Assembly: GCA_003541285.1 (NCBI GenBank) | Contig: DPMS01000826.1 | Location: 1-8,933 of the forward strand | Origin: Actinomycetota bacterium | Lineage (GTDB): Bacteria > Actinomycetota > Actinomycetes > Streptosporangiales > Streptosporangiaceae | Direction of reading: 5' to 3' | DNA length: 8,933 nucleotides | Part shown: in pieces, positions 1 through 6,048 of the stretch | How positions within the stretch are numbered: the stretch's first letter is position 1 | Layout of the letters: every line of letters starts with the position of its first letter | Notes under the pieces: generated by a model | Told to the model about the DNA's origin: nothing | Seen by the model: the letters and a program-made list of their open reading frames with translations, nothing else | Databases searched by the model: none | Position numbers and translations under genes: made by a program

Positions 1-152
1 TCGGCCCGCAGCCGGAGCTAGCCAGGCCGCTGGATTGACCACCAGCTGCTGTCTCACCACGCTGGCGGCCTGGCCGGCCCGGTCACCGGCCCGGTGCTGC
101 ATGAGGTCACCCTACGAGCGGCGCCCGCCGGGCGCGTGGCTAGCTTTGCCTC
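1..152. other. Left-edge intergenic region upstream of bioA, possible tail of an unseen gene
   Basis: No gene can be identified here. One plus-strand frame ends in TGA at 36-38 (tail ...ELARPLD) and another ends in TAG at 19-21. A third stays open to TGA at 164-166 and would overlap the bioA start. On the minus strand an open frame runs from a GTG near 60 off the left edge. None has enough residues to judge. The stretch also holds a 10-bp direct repeat, CCGGCCCGGT, at 74-83 and 86-95, whose junction forms the short dyad CCGGT-C-ACCGG. This could be part of a terminator for an upstream gene. I saw no recognisable biotin-repressor operator. Confidence 0.3.
141..146 (+). promoter_or_regulatory. 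Candidate -10 element of a leaderless bioA promoter
   Basis: TAGCTT fits the actinobacterial TAnnnT -10 pattern and ends six bases before the bioA ATG at 153. Transcription would therefore start at or next to the A of the start codon. There is no Shine-Dalgarno sequence before that ATG, which agrees with a leaderless message. No convincing -35 box lies 16-18 bases upstream, so the call rests on the -10 element and its position alone. Confidence 0.4.
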
Positions 153-1469
153 ATGCTGCGCCGTGAACTGGCCGGGCTGGACCGCACCCGGGTCTGGCAC
201 CCGTACGCCCCCATGCCGGGCACCATCGAGCCGCTGCTGGTGGAGTCTGCGTCCGGCGCCCGGCTGCGGGTGTCCGCCCCGGGCGGCGGTACCCGCGACC
301 TGGTGGACGGCATGTCGTCGTGGTGGGCGGCGATCCACGGATACCGGCACCCGGTGCTGGACGCCGCGGCCCGCGACCAGCTGGGCAGGATGAGCCACGT
401 CATGTTCGGCGGGCTCACCCACGAGCCCGCCGTGACCCTGTGCGACCGGCTGGCCACGATCACGCCGCCAGGCCTGGAACACGTGTTCCTGTGCGATTCT
501 GGGTCGGTCTCGGTCGAGGTCGGGATCAAGATGTGCCTGCAGTACTGGCGCTCATCCGGGCGCCCTGCCAAGCACAAGCTGCTGACCTGGCGCGGCGGCT
601 ACCACGGGGACACGTTCTGGGCCATGTCGGTCTGTGACCCCGACGGCGGCATGCACAAGATCTGGGACGGGGTCCTGCCCCGGCAGGTGTTCGCCGACAC
701 CCCGCCGGCCGGCTTCGCTGCCGGGGTCGACACCCCCTACGCCGAACGTCTCCGCGCGCTGATCGGCGCCAACTCCGACGAGCTTGCCGCGGTGATCGTA
801 GAACCGGTCGTGCAGGGCGCGGGCGGGATGCGTTTTCACGATCCCGGTTACCTGCGGCTGCTGCGTTCGGTGTGCTCCGAGCACGACGTCCTGCTCATCT
901 TCGACGAGATAGCGACCGGCTTCGGGCGCAGCGGGGCGTTGTTCGCCACGGATCACGCGGGGGTGAGCCCGGACGTGATGTGCCTGGGCAAGGCGCTGAC
1001 CGGCGGATACCTCTCGCTCGCGGCCACGTTGTGCACGCCGGAGGTGGCGGCGGGGATCTCCAGGGGCGAGCTGCCCGTGCTCGCGCACGGGCCGACGTTC
1101 ATGGGCAATCCGCTCGCCTGCGCGCTCGCGAACGCCTCGCTGGACCTGCTGCTGGGCGGCGGCCCGGAGCCGGCCTACCCGGCGGGCTGGCAGGCCGAGG
1201 TCCACAGGATCGAGGCAGGCCTGGCAGCTGGGCTGGCGCCCGCGAGCGACCTGCCCGGGGTGGCGGACGTGCGGGTGCTCGGCGCGATCGGGGTGGTGCA
1301 ACTGCGCCACGAGGTCGACGTGGCCGCCGCGACGGCGGCGGCGGTCGCCGCCGGGGTGTGGCTGCGCCCGTTCCGGGACCTGATCTACACGATGCCGCCC
1401 TACGTCACCGGCGACGCGGACCTGGCGCTCATCTGCGAGGCGGTGCTCGCGGCAGCACAGGTCGGCTGA
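153..1469 (+). CDS. bioA: Adenosylmethionine-8-amino-7-oxononanoate aminotransferase (BioA)
   Basis: This 438-residue protein is a class III, fold-type I PLP aminotransferase. It makes 7,8-diaminononanoate (DAPA) from 7-keto-8-aminopelargonate, with S-adenosylmethionine as amino donor, a late cytoplasmic step of biotin synthesis. Length and motifs fit the family end to end. Visible are HPYAPM (Tyr18) and SSWW (Trp57-Trp58) of the substrate pocket, CDSGSVSVEVGIKM at 114-127 for cofactor phosphate binding, and RGGYHGDTFW with Tyr150. FDEIATGFGR carries Asp251, which contacts the PLP ring nitrogen. CLGKALTGGY carries the Schiff-base Lys280, and WLRPFRDLIYTMPPY carries the substrate-binding Arg405. 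The ATG at 153 is chosen because homology begins at once; it has no ribosome binding site but follows a -10 box by six bases. Other bio genes are not in view and may lie to the left. The gene after it is not a biotin gene. Confidence 0.95.
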   Translation: MLRRELAGLDRTRVWHPYAPMPGTIEPLLVESASGARLRVSAPGGGTRDLVDGMSSWWAAIHGYRHPVLDAAARDQLGRMSHVMFGGLTHEPAVTLCDRLATITPPGLEHVFLCDSGSVSVEVGIKMCLQYWRSSGRPAKHKLLTWRGGYHGDTFWAMSVCDPDGGMHKIWDGVLPRQVFADTPPAGFAAGVDTPYAERLRALIGANSDELAAVIVEPVVQGAGGMRFHDPGYLRLLRSVCSEHDVLLIFDEIATGFGRSGALFATDHAGVSPDVMCLGKALTGGYLSLAATLCTPEVAAGISRGELPVLAHGPTFMGNPLACALANASLDLLLGGGPEPAYPAGWQAEVHRIEAGLAAGLAPASDLPGVADVRVLGAIGVVQLRHEVDVAAATAAAVAAGVWLRPFRDLIYTMPPYVTGDADLALICEAVLAAAQVG

Positions 1470-1494
1470 CCTGGTTGCGCCCGTCCCCTACCAT
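1466..1494 (+). promoter_or_regulatory. Candidate promoter of the aldo/keto reductase gene, overlapping the bioA stop
   Basis: CTGACC (1466-1471) matches the TTGACA -35 consensus at four of six positions. It is separated by 17 bases from TACCAT (1489-1494), which matches TATAAT at four of six. The -35 box includes the bioA stop codon TGA at 1467-1469. Predicted transcription starts near 1501, leaving a leader of about 36 bases. If used, it would let the reductase be expressed independently of bioA, although readthrough from bioA is also possible since no terminator is visible between the genes. Confidence 0.4.
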
Positions 1495-1524
1495 CGTTTG
1501 CGGTCACGACGGGCTAGGCCGGGT

Positions 1525-1532
1525 AAGGCGGG
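1525..1532 (+). promoter_or_regulatory. Ribosome binding site that decides the aldo/keto reductase start
   Basis: AAGGCGGG lies about eight bases before the ATG at 1537. This supports that start over an in-frame TTG at 1498, whose 13-residue extension (MRSRRARPGKAGR) is unlike the family. Confidence 0.6.
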
Positions 1533-1536
1533 TCGA

Positions 1537-2490
1537 ATGCGCTACAGGTCGCTGGGTGATTCCGGGCTGATGGTGTCGGTTACCGGGCTGGGCTGCAACA
1601 ACTTCGGGCGGCGGGTTGACCTGGACGGCACCAGGGCGGTCGTCGATGCGGCGATCGAGGCCGGTATCACGTTGCTCGACACCGCCGACATCTACGGTGA
1701 CGGCGGAGCCTCCGAGAAACTGCTCGGTGAGGTCCTGCAGGGCCGCAGGGACACGGTGATCCTGGCGACCAAATTCGGCCACCAGGGCGCCGACATGGGG
1801 TACGGCCCGGCGGCGGGAGCCAAGGGCGGCCGCGCCTACATCCGGCGCGCGGTCGAGCGCTCCTTGCGGCGGCTCCGCACTGACTACCTCGACCTGTACC
1901 AGATCCACACCCCCGACCCGGTGACGCCGGTTGGGGAGACGCTGGCGGCACTGGCCGAACTCGTGGCCGAAGGCAAGGTGCGGTACCTCGGGCACTCGAA
2001 CTTCACCGGCTGGCAGATCGCGGATGCCGCACACGTGGCGCGCGCCACGGGCACGGCGCCATTCATTTCCGCGCAGAACCACTGGTCGCTGCTGGAGCGT
2101 CAGGTGGAGGCCGAGGTGGTTCCCGCGGCGCGGCACTTCGGGCTCGGCGTGCTGCCCTACTTCCCGCTCGCGAACGGCCTGCTCACCGGGAAGGTCCGGC
2201 GGGGGCAGGCGCCTCCGCCGAGCAGCCGGCTGGCTGCCCGGCACGGTTATGTGACCGAAGACAAGCTTGACCGGGTGGAGGCGCTCATCGCCTGGGCCGC
2301 CGAGCGGGGCCGGACCCTGCTCGAGGTGGCCGTCGGTGCCCTGGCGGCCCAGCCTGGCTGTGCCTCCGTCATCGCCGGGGCGACCACCCCCGAGCAGGTG
2401 AAGGCGAACGCCACTGCCACCGAGTGGGTACCCACCGCCGCTGAACTGGCCGACCTGGACCGCATTGTCCCCTCACCCGCGCACAGCTGA
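1537..2490 (+). CDS. Aldo/keto reductase, NADP-dependent
   Basis: This 317-residue TIM-barrel oxidoreductase belongs to the aldo/keto reductase superfamily. Its start, MRYRSLGDSGLMVSVTGLGC, resembles the Kbeta-like and YajO/Tas-like bacterial branch. It should use NADPH to reduce a carbonyl compound in the cytoplasm; the substrate cannot be read from sequence. The full catalytic tetrad is visible: Asp48 and Tyr53 in LLDTADIYGDG, Lys79 in ILATKFGHQG, and His124 in LYQIHTPDP. Further barrel motifs are KVRYLGHSNFTGWQI (147-161) and LPYFPLANGLLTGK (206-219). The C-terminal nucleotide phosphate-binding segment is SVIAGATTPEQVKANA (277-292). The ATG at 1537 has a good ribosome binding site and begins exactly at the family's conserved N-terminus. 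It lies 67 bp after bioA on the same strand, with its own candidate promoter, so a biotin role is not implied. The gene converges on the protease gene 54 bp downstream. Confidence 0.92.
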   Translation: MRYRSLGDSGLMVSVTGLGCNNFGRRVDLDGTRAVVDAAIEAGITLLDTADIYGDGGASEKLLGEVLQGRRDTVILATKFGHQGADMGYGPAAGAKGGRAYIRRAVERSLRRLRTDYLDLYQIHTPDPVTPVGETLAALAELVAEGKVRYLGHSNFTGWQIADAAHVARATGTAPFISAQNHWSLLERQVEAEVVPAARHFGLGVLPYFPLANGLLTGKVRRGQAPPPSSRLAARHGYVTEDKLDRVEALIAWAAERGRTLLEVAVGALAAQPGCASVIAGATTPEQVKANATATEWVPTAAELADLDRIVPSPAHS

Positions 2491-2501
2491 GCCGCCCCGG
2501 T

Positions 2502-2530
2502 GCGGTTACCCATCATCGGCCCGGTACCGC
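2502..2530. terminator. Hairpin between convergent genes, possible bidirectional terminator
   Basis: GCGGTTACC (2502-2510) pairs with GGTACCGC (2523-2530) across a 12-base loop, giving an eight-pair stem with one bulged T. It sits in the 54-bp gap between the stop codons of the aldo/keto reductase and the protease gene. There is no T tract on either side, so it is not a textbook intrinsic terminator, but U-less hairpins at convergent ends are common in high-GC actinomycetes. Confidence 0.35.
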
Positions 2531-2544
2531 CCAGGGGCCCCGGG

Positions 2545-3465
2545 TCAGCCGTCGCTGATGGCGGTCTGGAAGAGCGCCTGGACGGCGCTGCTGAACCGGG
2601 GTGAGTAGGACACCGAGGCGATGTAGCCGCCCTGCTCATAACCGCCGATCACGCCGATGACGGTCCCCAGGCCGGTCGTGGGGTCGACCTCGCCGAGGAA
2701 GGGCCCGCCACTGGTGCCGCCGGTGTAGCCGCCGCAGTCGAACTCCATCTCGTGCCCGCCGAACGGCTTGCTGCGCCCCCGGCAGGTGATCGGCCGGCTG
2801 GCAGTGTCCGGGTACCCGATGACCTGGACCGGGACCCGGGCGGGCCAGCCGGTGCCCAGCCGCTCGCCGCCCGTCACGTCCTCGATCGGCTGGCTGCTGC
2901 CGGCCTGGCTGACCACCAGGAAGGCAACGTCGTGGCCGGGGTTGGCCGAAGTGCGCCACGCGCTGTCGGTGACGATCTGGGTGGCCTGCCAGACACCGTG
3001 GGGGGTCACCCCGTCGTGGTAGCCGGGTACGAACGCGATCTGGCTGGGTGCCAGTGCGCTCACGCAGTGGGCGGCGGTGATCACCAGGTCCTTGACCGGG
3101 CTGGCCACCACGCTCGCGGTGCAGAAGTGCTTGCCCAGCTGGCCGGAACTGACGGTGAACAGGGCACCCACGGCCGTGGATCCGGCGAAGATGCGGGCAT
3201 CGGCCAGCGTCGGCGGGACGTCCGGCGCCTGGCGGGAGAGCGTCCTCGCGGCCGCGGCCAGCCGGTCCGCCAGGCGGACCGCGCCGTTGGCGGTCGGCGT
3301 CATCGCCAGGATGGCGATGGCGGCGGCGGCCGCCAGGCTCACGCCACAGGTGACGCGGCCGAAAGGCCTGCGCGCCGTGCGCGCAGGCCTGCTCTTGCCG
3401 TGCTTGCCGGCCCGGCTGAGACCGCGCCTGCCGGGCGGGCTGCCGCCATGCCTGCCGGGCCGCAT
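2545..3465 (-). CDS. Secreted trypsin-like serine protease (S1 family)
   Basis: This 306-residue protein has an export signal followed by a chymotrypsin-fold serine protease domain (about residues 90-300). The catalytic triad is complete: His133 in VITAAHC, Asp179 in NPGHDVAFL, and Ser252 in GGYTGGTSGGPF. Four cysteines (115, 134, 228, 244) can form two disulphides, one bridging the His loop as in trypsin. Mature enzyme should act outside the membrane; the target is unknown. The N-terminus is unusual: about 37 Arg/Gly/Pro-rich residues, then a hydrophobic stretch (about 40-56) and a small-residue region TPTANGA. ARRPFGR at 31-37 resembles a twin-arginine (Tat) motif. The ATG at 3465 is supported by GGGAGGGG a few bases upstream. 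A 12-bp perfect inverted repeat lies inside the signal region. Between residues 60 and 90 a helical, propeptide-like segment precedes the catalytic domain. The gene is divergent from the CtaG gene. Confidence 0.88.
   Translation of the reverse strand: MRPGRHGGSPPGRRGLSRAGKHGKSRPARTARRPFGRVTCGVSLAAAAAIAILAMTPTANGAVRLADRLAAAARTLSRQAPDVPPTLADARIFAGSTAVGALFTVSSGQLGKHFCTASVVASPVKDLVITAAHCVSALAPSQIAFVPGYHDGVTPHGVWQATQIVTDSAWRTSANPGHDVAFLVVSQAGSSQPIEDVTGGERLGTGWPARVPVQVIGYPDTASRPITCRGRSKPFGGHEMEFDCGGYTGGTSGGPFLGEVDPTTGLGTVIGVIGGYEQGGYIASVSYSPRFSSAVQALFQTAISDG
3364..3390. repeat. Perfect 12-bp inverted repeat inside the protease signal-peptide codons
   Basis: AGGCCTGCGCGC (3364-3375) and GCGCGCAGGCCT (3379-3390) are exact reverse complements around a three-base loop. 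The element is in frame with the protease gene on the minus strand and encodes residues 26-34, RPARTARRP, which include the candidate twin-arginine pair. In the mRNA it would fold about 75-100 bases after the start codon. GC content is extreme, so the stem should be very stable. Confidence 0.7.
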
Positions 3466-3468
3466 CCA

Positions 3469-3476
3469 CCCCTCCC
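3469..3476 (-). promoter_or_regulatory. Strong ribosome binding site of the protease gene
   Basis: On the minus strand GGGAGGGG precedes the ATG at 3465, with its GGAGG core five bases from the start codon. It fixes the start despite the long, atypical arginine-rich N-terminus that follows. Confidence 0.65.
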
Positions 3477-3490
3477 GCTAGGACACGGCC

Positions 3491-3540
3491 GGACAGCGAT
3501 CGAATGATCTCTGTCGCGCCCGGACCGCGATCGAATGATC
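3491..3540. repeat. Two 19-bp direct repeats upstream of the protease gene, candidate operator
   Basis: GGACAGCGATCGAATGATC (3491-3509) and GGACCGCGATCGAATGATC (3522-3540) differ at one base. Their starts are 31 bp apart, about three helical turns, so a regulator would meet both on the same DNA face. Each contains two GATC half-sites around GAAT. They lie 26 and 57 bp upstream of the protease start codon, within its expected promoter or leader. On the minus strand TTGACC (3565-3560) lies 19 bases before GATCAT, which is the end of the outer repeat, so that repeat may overlap a -10 box. Confidence 0.5.
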
Positions 3541-3767
3541 CTCTTCTCTCGATTGTGCAGGTCAATCCCGTATTGAGCCATAGGTGCGCCGCGTGGAGTT
3601 TGGCGGCCCGGGTCGGCCCGGCGGGGACGATCGGCGGCCCGTGGCTGGCCAGAACCGGCCCGTGCCGGGGCCGGGGCGTAGGATCGCACGCGCCGGACCC
3701 GCCGGCGGTGGCTGGCGAACGGCGGCACAGCAGCCACGCGCGGGGCCAGCCGGCCGGGCAGGTCCGG

Positions 3768-3796
3768 TTGGCCCGGCCCCCGCGAGGGAGTAACGT
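3768..3796 (+). promoter_or_regulatory. Candidate promoter of the ctaG-like gene
   Basis: TTGGCC (3768-3773, four of six matches to TTGACA) is followed after 17 bases by TAACGT (3791-3796), which fits TAnnnT. Predicted transcription starts near 3803, giving a leader of about 48 bases. The downstream leader contains CGTTAC (3826-3831), an inverted copy of GTAACG at 3790-3795. A TAGGAT box at 3679-3684 is an alternative -10 element, but I see no -35 for it. Confidence 0.4.
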
Positions 3797-3850
3797 CCTG
3801 GTCAGCGCGGTGACCCGGATTCATTCGTTACGTCAATGAAGTGAAGTTGG

Positions 3851-4795
3851 ATGAGATATCTCACTGATCACTGGGCATTCGACCCGTTCCTGATCGTTGT
3901 CGTCGTGCTGGTGATCTGGCATGAGATCGGGCTGGCCCGGCTGGCCCGGCGCTCGCGCCCGGAGCGGACCCGGCAGCGGCGCCAGCGGTCCTGGTGGTTC
4001 TACGGCGGGCTGACGGTCCTGCTGCTGTCGGTGGTCTCGCCCATCGACTACTGGGCCGACGACTACTTCTTCGTGCACATGGCCCAGCACCTGCTGCTGA
4101 TGTTCGCCGCGCCGACGCTGGTGGTAGCCGGTGCCCCGTGGCAGCCACTGCTGGACGGCCTGCCGGGACGGTCGGGCCAGGCACTCACCCGGAGCACCAT
4201 GCGGGGTGGCTGGTCCCGGCCGCTGCGGGCGGTGGCCGGGTTCTTCCTGCGGCCGTGGGTGGCGGTGGTGTCGTTCAGCCTGGTGATGATCGTCTGGCAT
4301 GTGCCCGCCCTGTTCGACCTGGGTACGCGTAACCAGGTGGTGCACATCTGGCTGATGCACGGGAGTTTCTTCGCCGTCGGGGTGGTGTTCTGGCTCCAGT
4401 TCATCCCCTCGCCGCCGTTCCGCCGCAAGATGCCGCTCGCCTCCCAGGCTCTCGCCCTGATCGCGTCGAACACGGCCATGTGGGTGCTGGCGATGTCGAT
4501 GAGCATCCTCACCCAGGTGTCCTGGTACCCGGTGTACAACCACATCCGGGGGGTCAGCCTGCCGCCGTTCGCCGACCAGCAGATCGGTGCTGCGATCTTG
4601 TGGGTATGCGGGGACTTCTGGGCCATCCCGGCGCTCATCTGGGTGGTGCGCCGCATGATCGAGGAGGACGGCAGCATGGGTGCGGCCCTGGAGAAGATCC
4701 TGTCCCGGGACTCGTCCCGCTTTCAGTGGGCGACGGCTGCCGCTCCGGCCCCGCGCCGCCCCGCGGCCCCACCCGAGCCGCCCGGGCAGGGGTGA
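3851..4795 (+). CDS. ctaG: CtaG/Caa3-type cytochrome c oxidase assembly membrane protein
   Basis: This 314-residue integral membrane protein belongs to the Caa3_CtaG family. The Bacillus CtaG is needed for an active caa3 cytochrome c oxidase and is linked to copper handling; actinobacterial members are mostly uncharacterised. This family is unrelated to the Cox11-type protein also called CtaG. I count seven hydrophobic segments at about residues 11-29, 49-63, 73-94, 131-152, 164-184, 197-220 and 244-265. Family-typical polar residues sit within or near them: HMAQH (His76, His80), WHVP (His150), HIWLMH (His165, His170), SWYPVYNH, and ADQQIGAAILW at 241-251. The C-terminal 25 residues are Pro/Ala-rich and probably disordered in the cytoplasm. 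The ATG at 3851 begins just before the first membrane segment; the preceding GAAG is a weak ribosome binding site. No oxidase subunit genes are in view, so the partner complex is inferred only from the family. Confidence 0.87.
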   Translation: MRYLTDHWAFDPFLIVVVVLVIWHEIGLARLARRSRPERTRQRRQRSWWFYGGLTVLLLSVVSPIDYWADDYFFVHMAQHLLLMFAAPTLVVAGAPWQPLLDGLPGRSGQALTRSTMRGGWSRPLRAVAGFFLRPWVAVVSFSLVMIVWHVPALFDLGTRNQVVHIWLMHGSFFAVGVVFWLQFIPSPPFRRKMPLASQALALIASNTAMWVLAMSMSILTQVSWYPVYNHIRGVSLPPFADQQIGAAILWVCGDFWAIPALIWVVRRMIEEDGSMGAALEKILSRDSSRFQWATAAAPAPRRPAAPPEPPGQG

Positions 4796-4805
4796 CCGCC
4801 CGCTG

Positions 4806-5081
4806 CTAGCCGGCGTGCTTTTCGAGATAGTCGAGGTAGAGCGGGCGCAGTGAGTCGGCGATCTCGCCCTCGCCGGAGGCGAGAGCGTCGGAGATCATGG
4901 CCGACACCTGGGTGATGTCTGCGGCCGCGATGTCCGTGCGCCCGCGGGCTGCCTCGGACGCGGGCAGTTCACGCAGGATTTCCCACAGGAAGCCGATGTC
5001 CAGGTGCCGGACGGCCAGGCGCACCGCGCGGTCGTGCAGTTCGGACGAGGAAAGGGTTTCCAGTTCATCCCGGCGGGTCAT
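4806..5081 (-). CDS. Small conserved actinobacterial hypothetical protein
   Basis: This 91-residue soluble protein has no assigned function. It is predicted almost wholly helical, acidic overall and free of cysteine, without a signal peptide or membrane segment. The pattern ELHDRAVRLAVRHLDIGFLW near residues 14-33, followed by a variable acidic middle and ending in LRPLYLDYLEKHAG, resembles small hypothetical proteins I recall from actinomycete genomes. I know of no domain for it. The start at 5081 is supported by GGTAAGG seven bases upstream. It lies 40 bp downstream of the CBM2-domain gene on the same strand, so the two may share a transcript, and converges on the CtaG gene with 10 bp between stop codons. 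Its coding periodicity and good ribosome binding site make it a real gene; its role is open. Confidence 0.75.
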   Translation of the reverse strand: MTRRDELETLSSSELHDRAVRLAVRHLDIGFLWEILRELPASEAARGRTDIAAADITQVSAMISDALASGEGEIADSLRPLYLDYLEKHAG

Positions 5082-5107
5082 GCAGTGACCTTACCGTTGC
5101 CCGGCAG

Positions 5108-5122
5108 GGCCGGCCGCCGGCC
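5108..5122. terminator. Short GC hairpin directly after the CBM2-protein gene
   Basis: GGCCGG (5108-5113) pairs with CCGGCC (5117-5122) around a three-base loop. It touches the stop codon of the CBM2-domain gene and sits in the 40-bp gap before the small hypothetical gene. No T tract follows. It may attenuate transcription between the two genes, or be chance in such GC-rich DNA. Confidence 0.2.
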
Positions 5123-5877
5123 TAGGACTGGCACGACGCGCCGTCAAAGGTGCAGCCACCCGGGGACGTCGCATTTCCGCCGCCGTCGATGTACACGGTC
5201 TGCGGGGCACCAGGGCTGAGCGTCTCGCTGGCGGAAGTGGCACTCAGCGTCAGAGTGCTCCCGCTGAGCCTCCAGCTGCTGAATGGGTTCCAGTCCCGTC
5301 CCTGCCGGTACCCGACCCAGTGGACCCAGTCGCCGGGCAGGGTGAGCTGGACGGTCCAGCCGGAGACCGGCTGGCTGCCCCGGTTGACGATGGTCAGGTG
5401 AGCGTGGAAGTGATTCCCCCGCTGGCTGACGCTGTCCAGGGTGTAGGTCACGGCGACGTTCGGGCCGGTCGGCGGCTTCGGAGCCGGCGACGGCGGGGGA
5501 GGCGGCGTGGGTTTGGTGCTGGTGGCGGACGCTGCGGGCGTGTGCACGTGCGACGTGCTGGGCGACGCGGACGCGCGGGTCTTGTGATGCGGCCGGGCCG
5601 TGCTGAGGTGAGCCGAGGGTGAGGTGGTGGCGATCGCGCCGGGGAGAGTGGCGTCGCAGTGGATCAGGCCACAGTCGGCAGCCAGCTGGGCGACCGGGTG
5701 ATTGTGGTGCGGCACCAGGGTCACCACGCCGCCGGCCAGCAGCGCGAGCGCGGCGGCACCCCCGGCCGCCGGAAACCACCGGCGCCTGGCCTGCGGCGCC
5801 GGCCCGCGGCCCGGCCCGGCCGGCTCGTCAATGACAGGCAGTTCTCCCGTCCCGTCCGGCTCAAACCCCGTGGACAT
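5122..5877 (-). CDS. Membrane-anchored protein with a C-terminal CBM2-like carbohydrate-binding module
   Basis: This 251-residue protein has four parts. Residues 1-33 are a polar segment ending in Arg31-Arg32-Arg33, probably cytoplasmic. Residues about 35-55 are one hydrophobic helix (AAGGAAALALLAGGVVTLV), an uncleaved anchor or signal. Residues about 56-138 are a Ser/Thr/Pro/His-rich linker with TPPPPPSPAPKPP, and Cys69 and Cys74 near its start could pair. Residues about 139-250 are a beta-rich domain matching family 2 carbohydrate-binding modules, with HLTIVNRGSQPVSGWTVQ (160-177) and TLPGDWVHWVGY (179-190), ending with Cys242 and Cys249. CBM2 modules normally bind cellulose or xylan, joined to a glycoside hydrolase. 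No catalytic domain is present, and two of the three exposed tryptophans of the Cex-type module appear absent (my by-eye alignment). The start at 5877 follows GGAGGAGGGGG. The function could be wall or polymer adhesion or sensing; sugar binding itself is unproven. Confidence 0.82.
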   Translation of the reverse strand: MSTGFEPDGTGELPVIDEPAGPGRGPAPQARRRWFPAAGGAAALALLAGGVVTLVPHHNHPVAQLAADCGLIHCDATLPGAIATTSPSAHLSTARPHHKTRASASPSTSHVHTPAASATSTKPTPPPPPSPAPKPPTGPNVAVTYTLDSVSQRGNHFHAHLTIVNRGSQPVSGWTVQLTLPGDWVHWVGYRQGRDWNPFSSWRLSGSTLTLSATSASETLSPGAPQTVYIDGGGNATSPGGCTFDGASCQS

Positions 5878-5915
5878 CGTCCCCCTCCTCCGCGGACAGC
5901 CGTCTGCGCAGGGTC

Positions 5916-5921
5916 AAGGTA
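5916..5921 (-). promoter_or_regulatory. Candidate -10 element for the CBM2-protein gene
   Basis: On the minus strand TACCTT fits TAnnnT. It would start transcription near 5909, giving a leader of about 30 bases that contains the strong ribosome binding site at 5881-5891. No good -35 match is found at 16-18 bases, so this is weak. Confidence 0.25.
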
Positions 5922-6048
5922 GCAAGCCCGGGACCCACGTTGACGGGAAAAACACGGGAATGGAGTGACTGATCACACAAACCCTGACGGCCGTCCACTC
6001 GTGGGGCCGGCCTTCCGCTGGATGGGGCGAGCGGGCAGAGTCGGTGCC

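Larger units (their letters stand above)
3466..3850. other. 385-bp divergent intergenic region between the protease and ctaG-like genes
   Basis: I find no convincing gene here. A 111-codon open frame at 3504-3839 (+) has no family signature and crosses the GC-rich repeats, so I treat it as chance. The left third (about 3491-3580) is clearly more AT-rich than the surroundings. It carries two 19-bp direct repeats and a short dyad, TCAAT-CCCGT-ATTGA, at 3562-3576. The middle (3600-3780) is very GC-rich, with a seven-pair GC stem (3655-3661 with 3668-3674) followed by a TAGGAT box at 3679-3684, a possible additional -10 element. The right end holds the candidate ctaG promoter. Confidence 0.6.

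Noticed and set aside
552..1310. A 252-codon open frame antisense to bioA
   Set aside because: It is fully inside a well-conserved bioA and has no recognisable motif.
2636..3565. A 309-codon minus-strand frame overlapping the serine protease
   Set aside because: It is a frame-shifted shadow of the protease gene, rich in Arg/Pro/Gly, with no domain, while the overlapping frame has an intact catalytic triad.
3504..3839. A 111-codon open frame on the plus strand in the protease/ctaG intergenic region
   Set aside because: It has no family signature, no good ribosome binding site, and runs through the direct repeats, a GC stem and the candidate ctaG promoter. Long chance frames are common at this GC content.
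5940..5945. TTGACG as a -35 box for the trans-sulfuration gene
   Set aside because: No TAnnnT element occurs 16-19 bases downstream, so it lacks a partner.
5965..6048. An in-frame GTG extension of the trans-sulfuration enzyme
   Set aside because: Its codons are much richer in A/T third positions than the gene body, and family homology begins at the ATG at 6049.
5922..6048. A SAM or T-box type riboswitch upstream of the trans-sulfuration gene
   Set aside because: I looked for conserved core motifs of SAM riboswitches and the T-box AGGGTGGNACCGCG sequence and found none; only short unconvincing stems are present.
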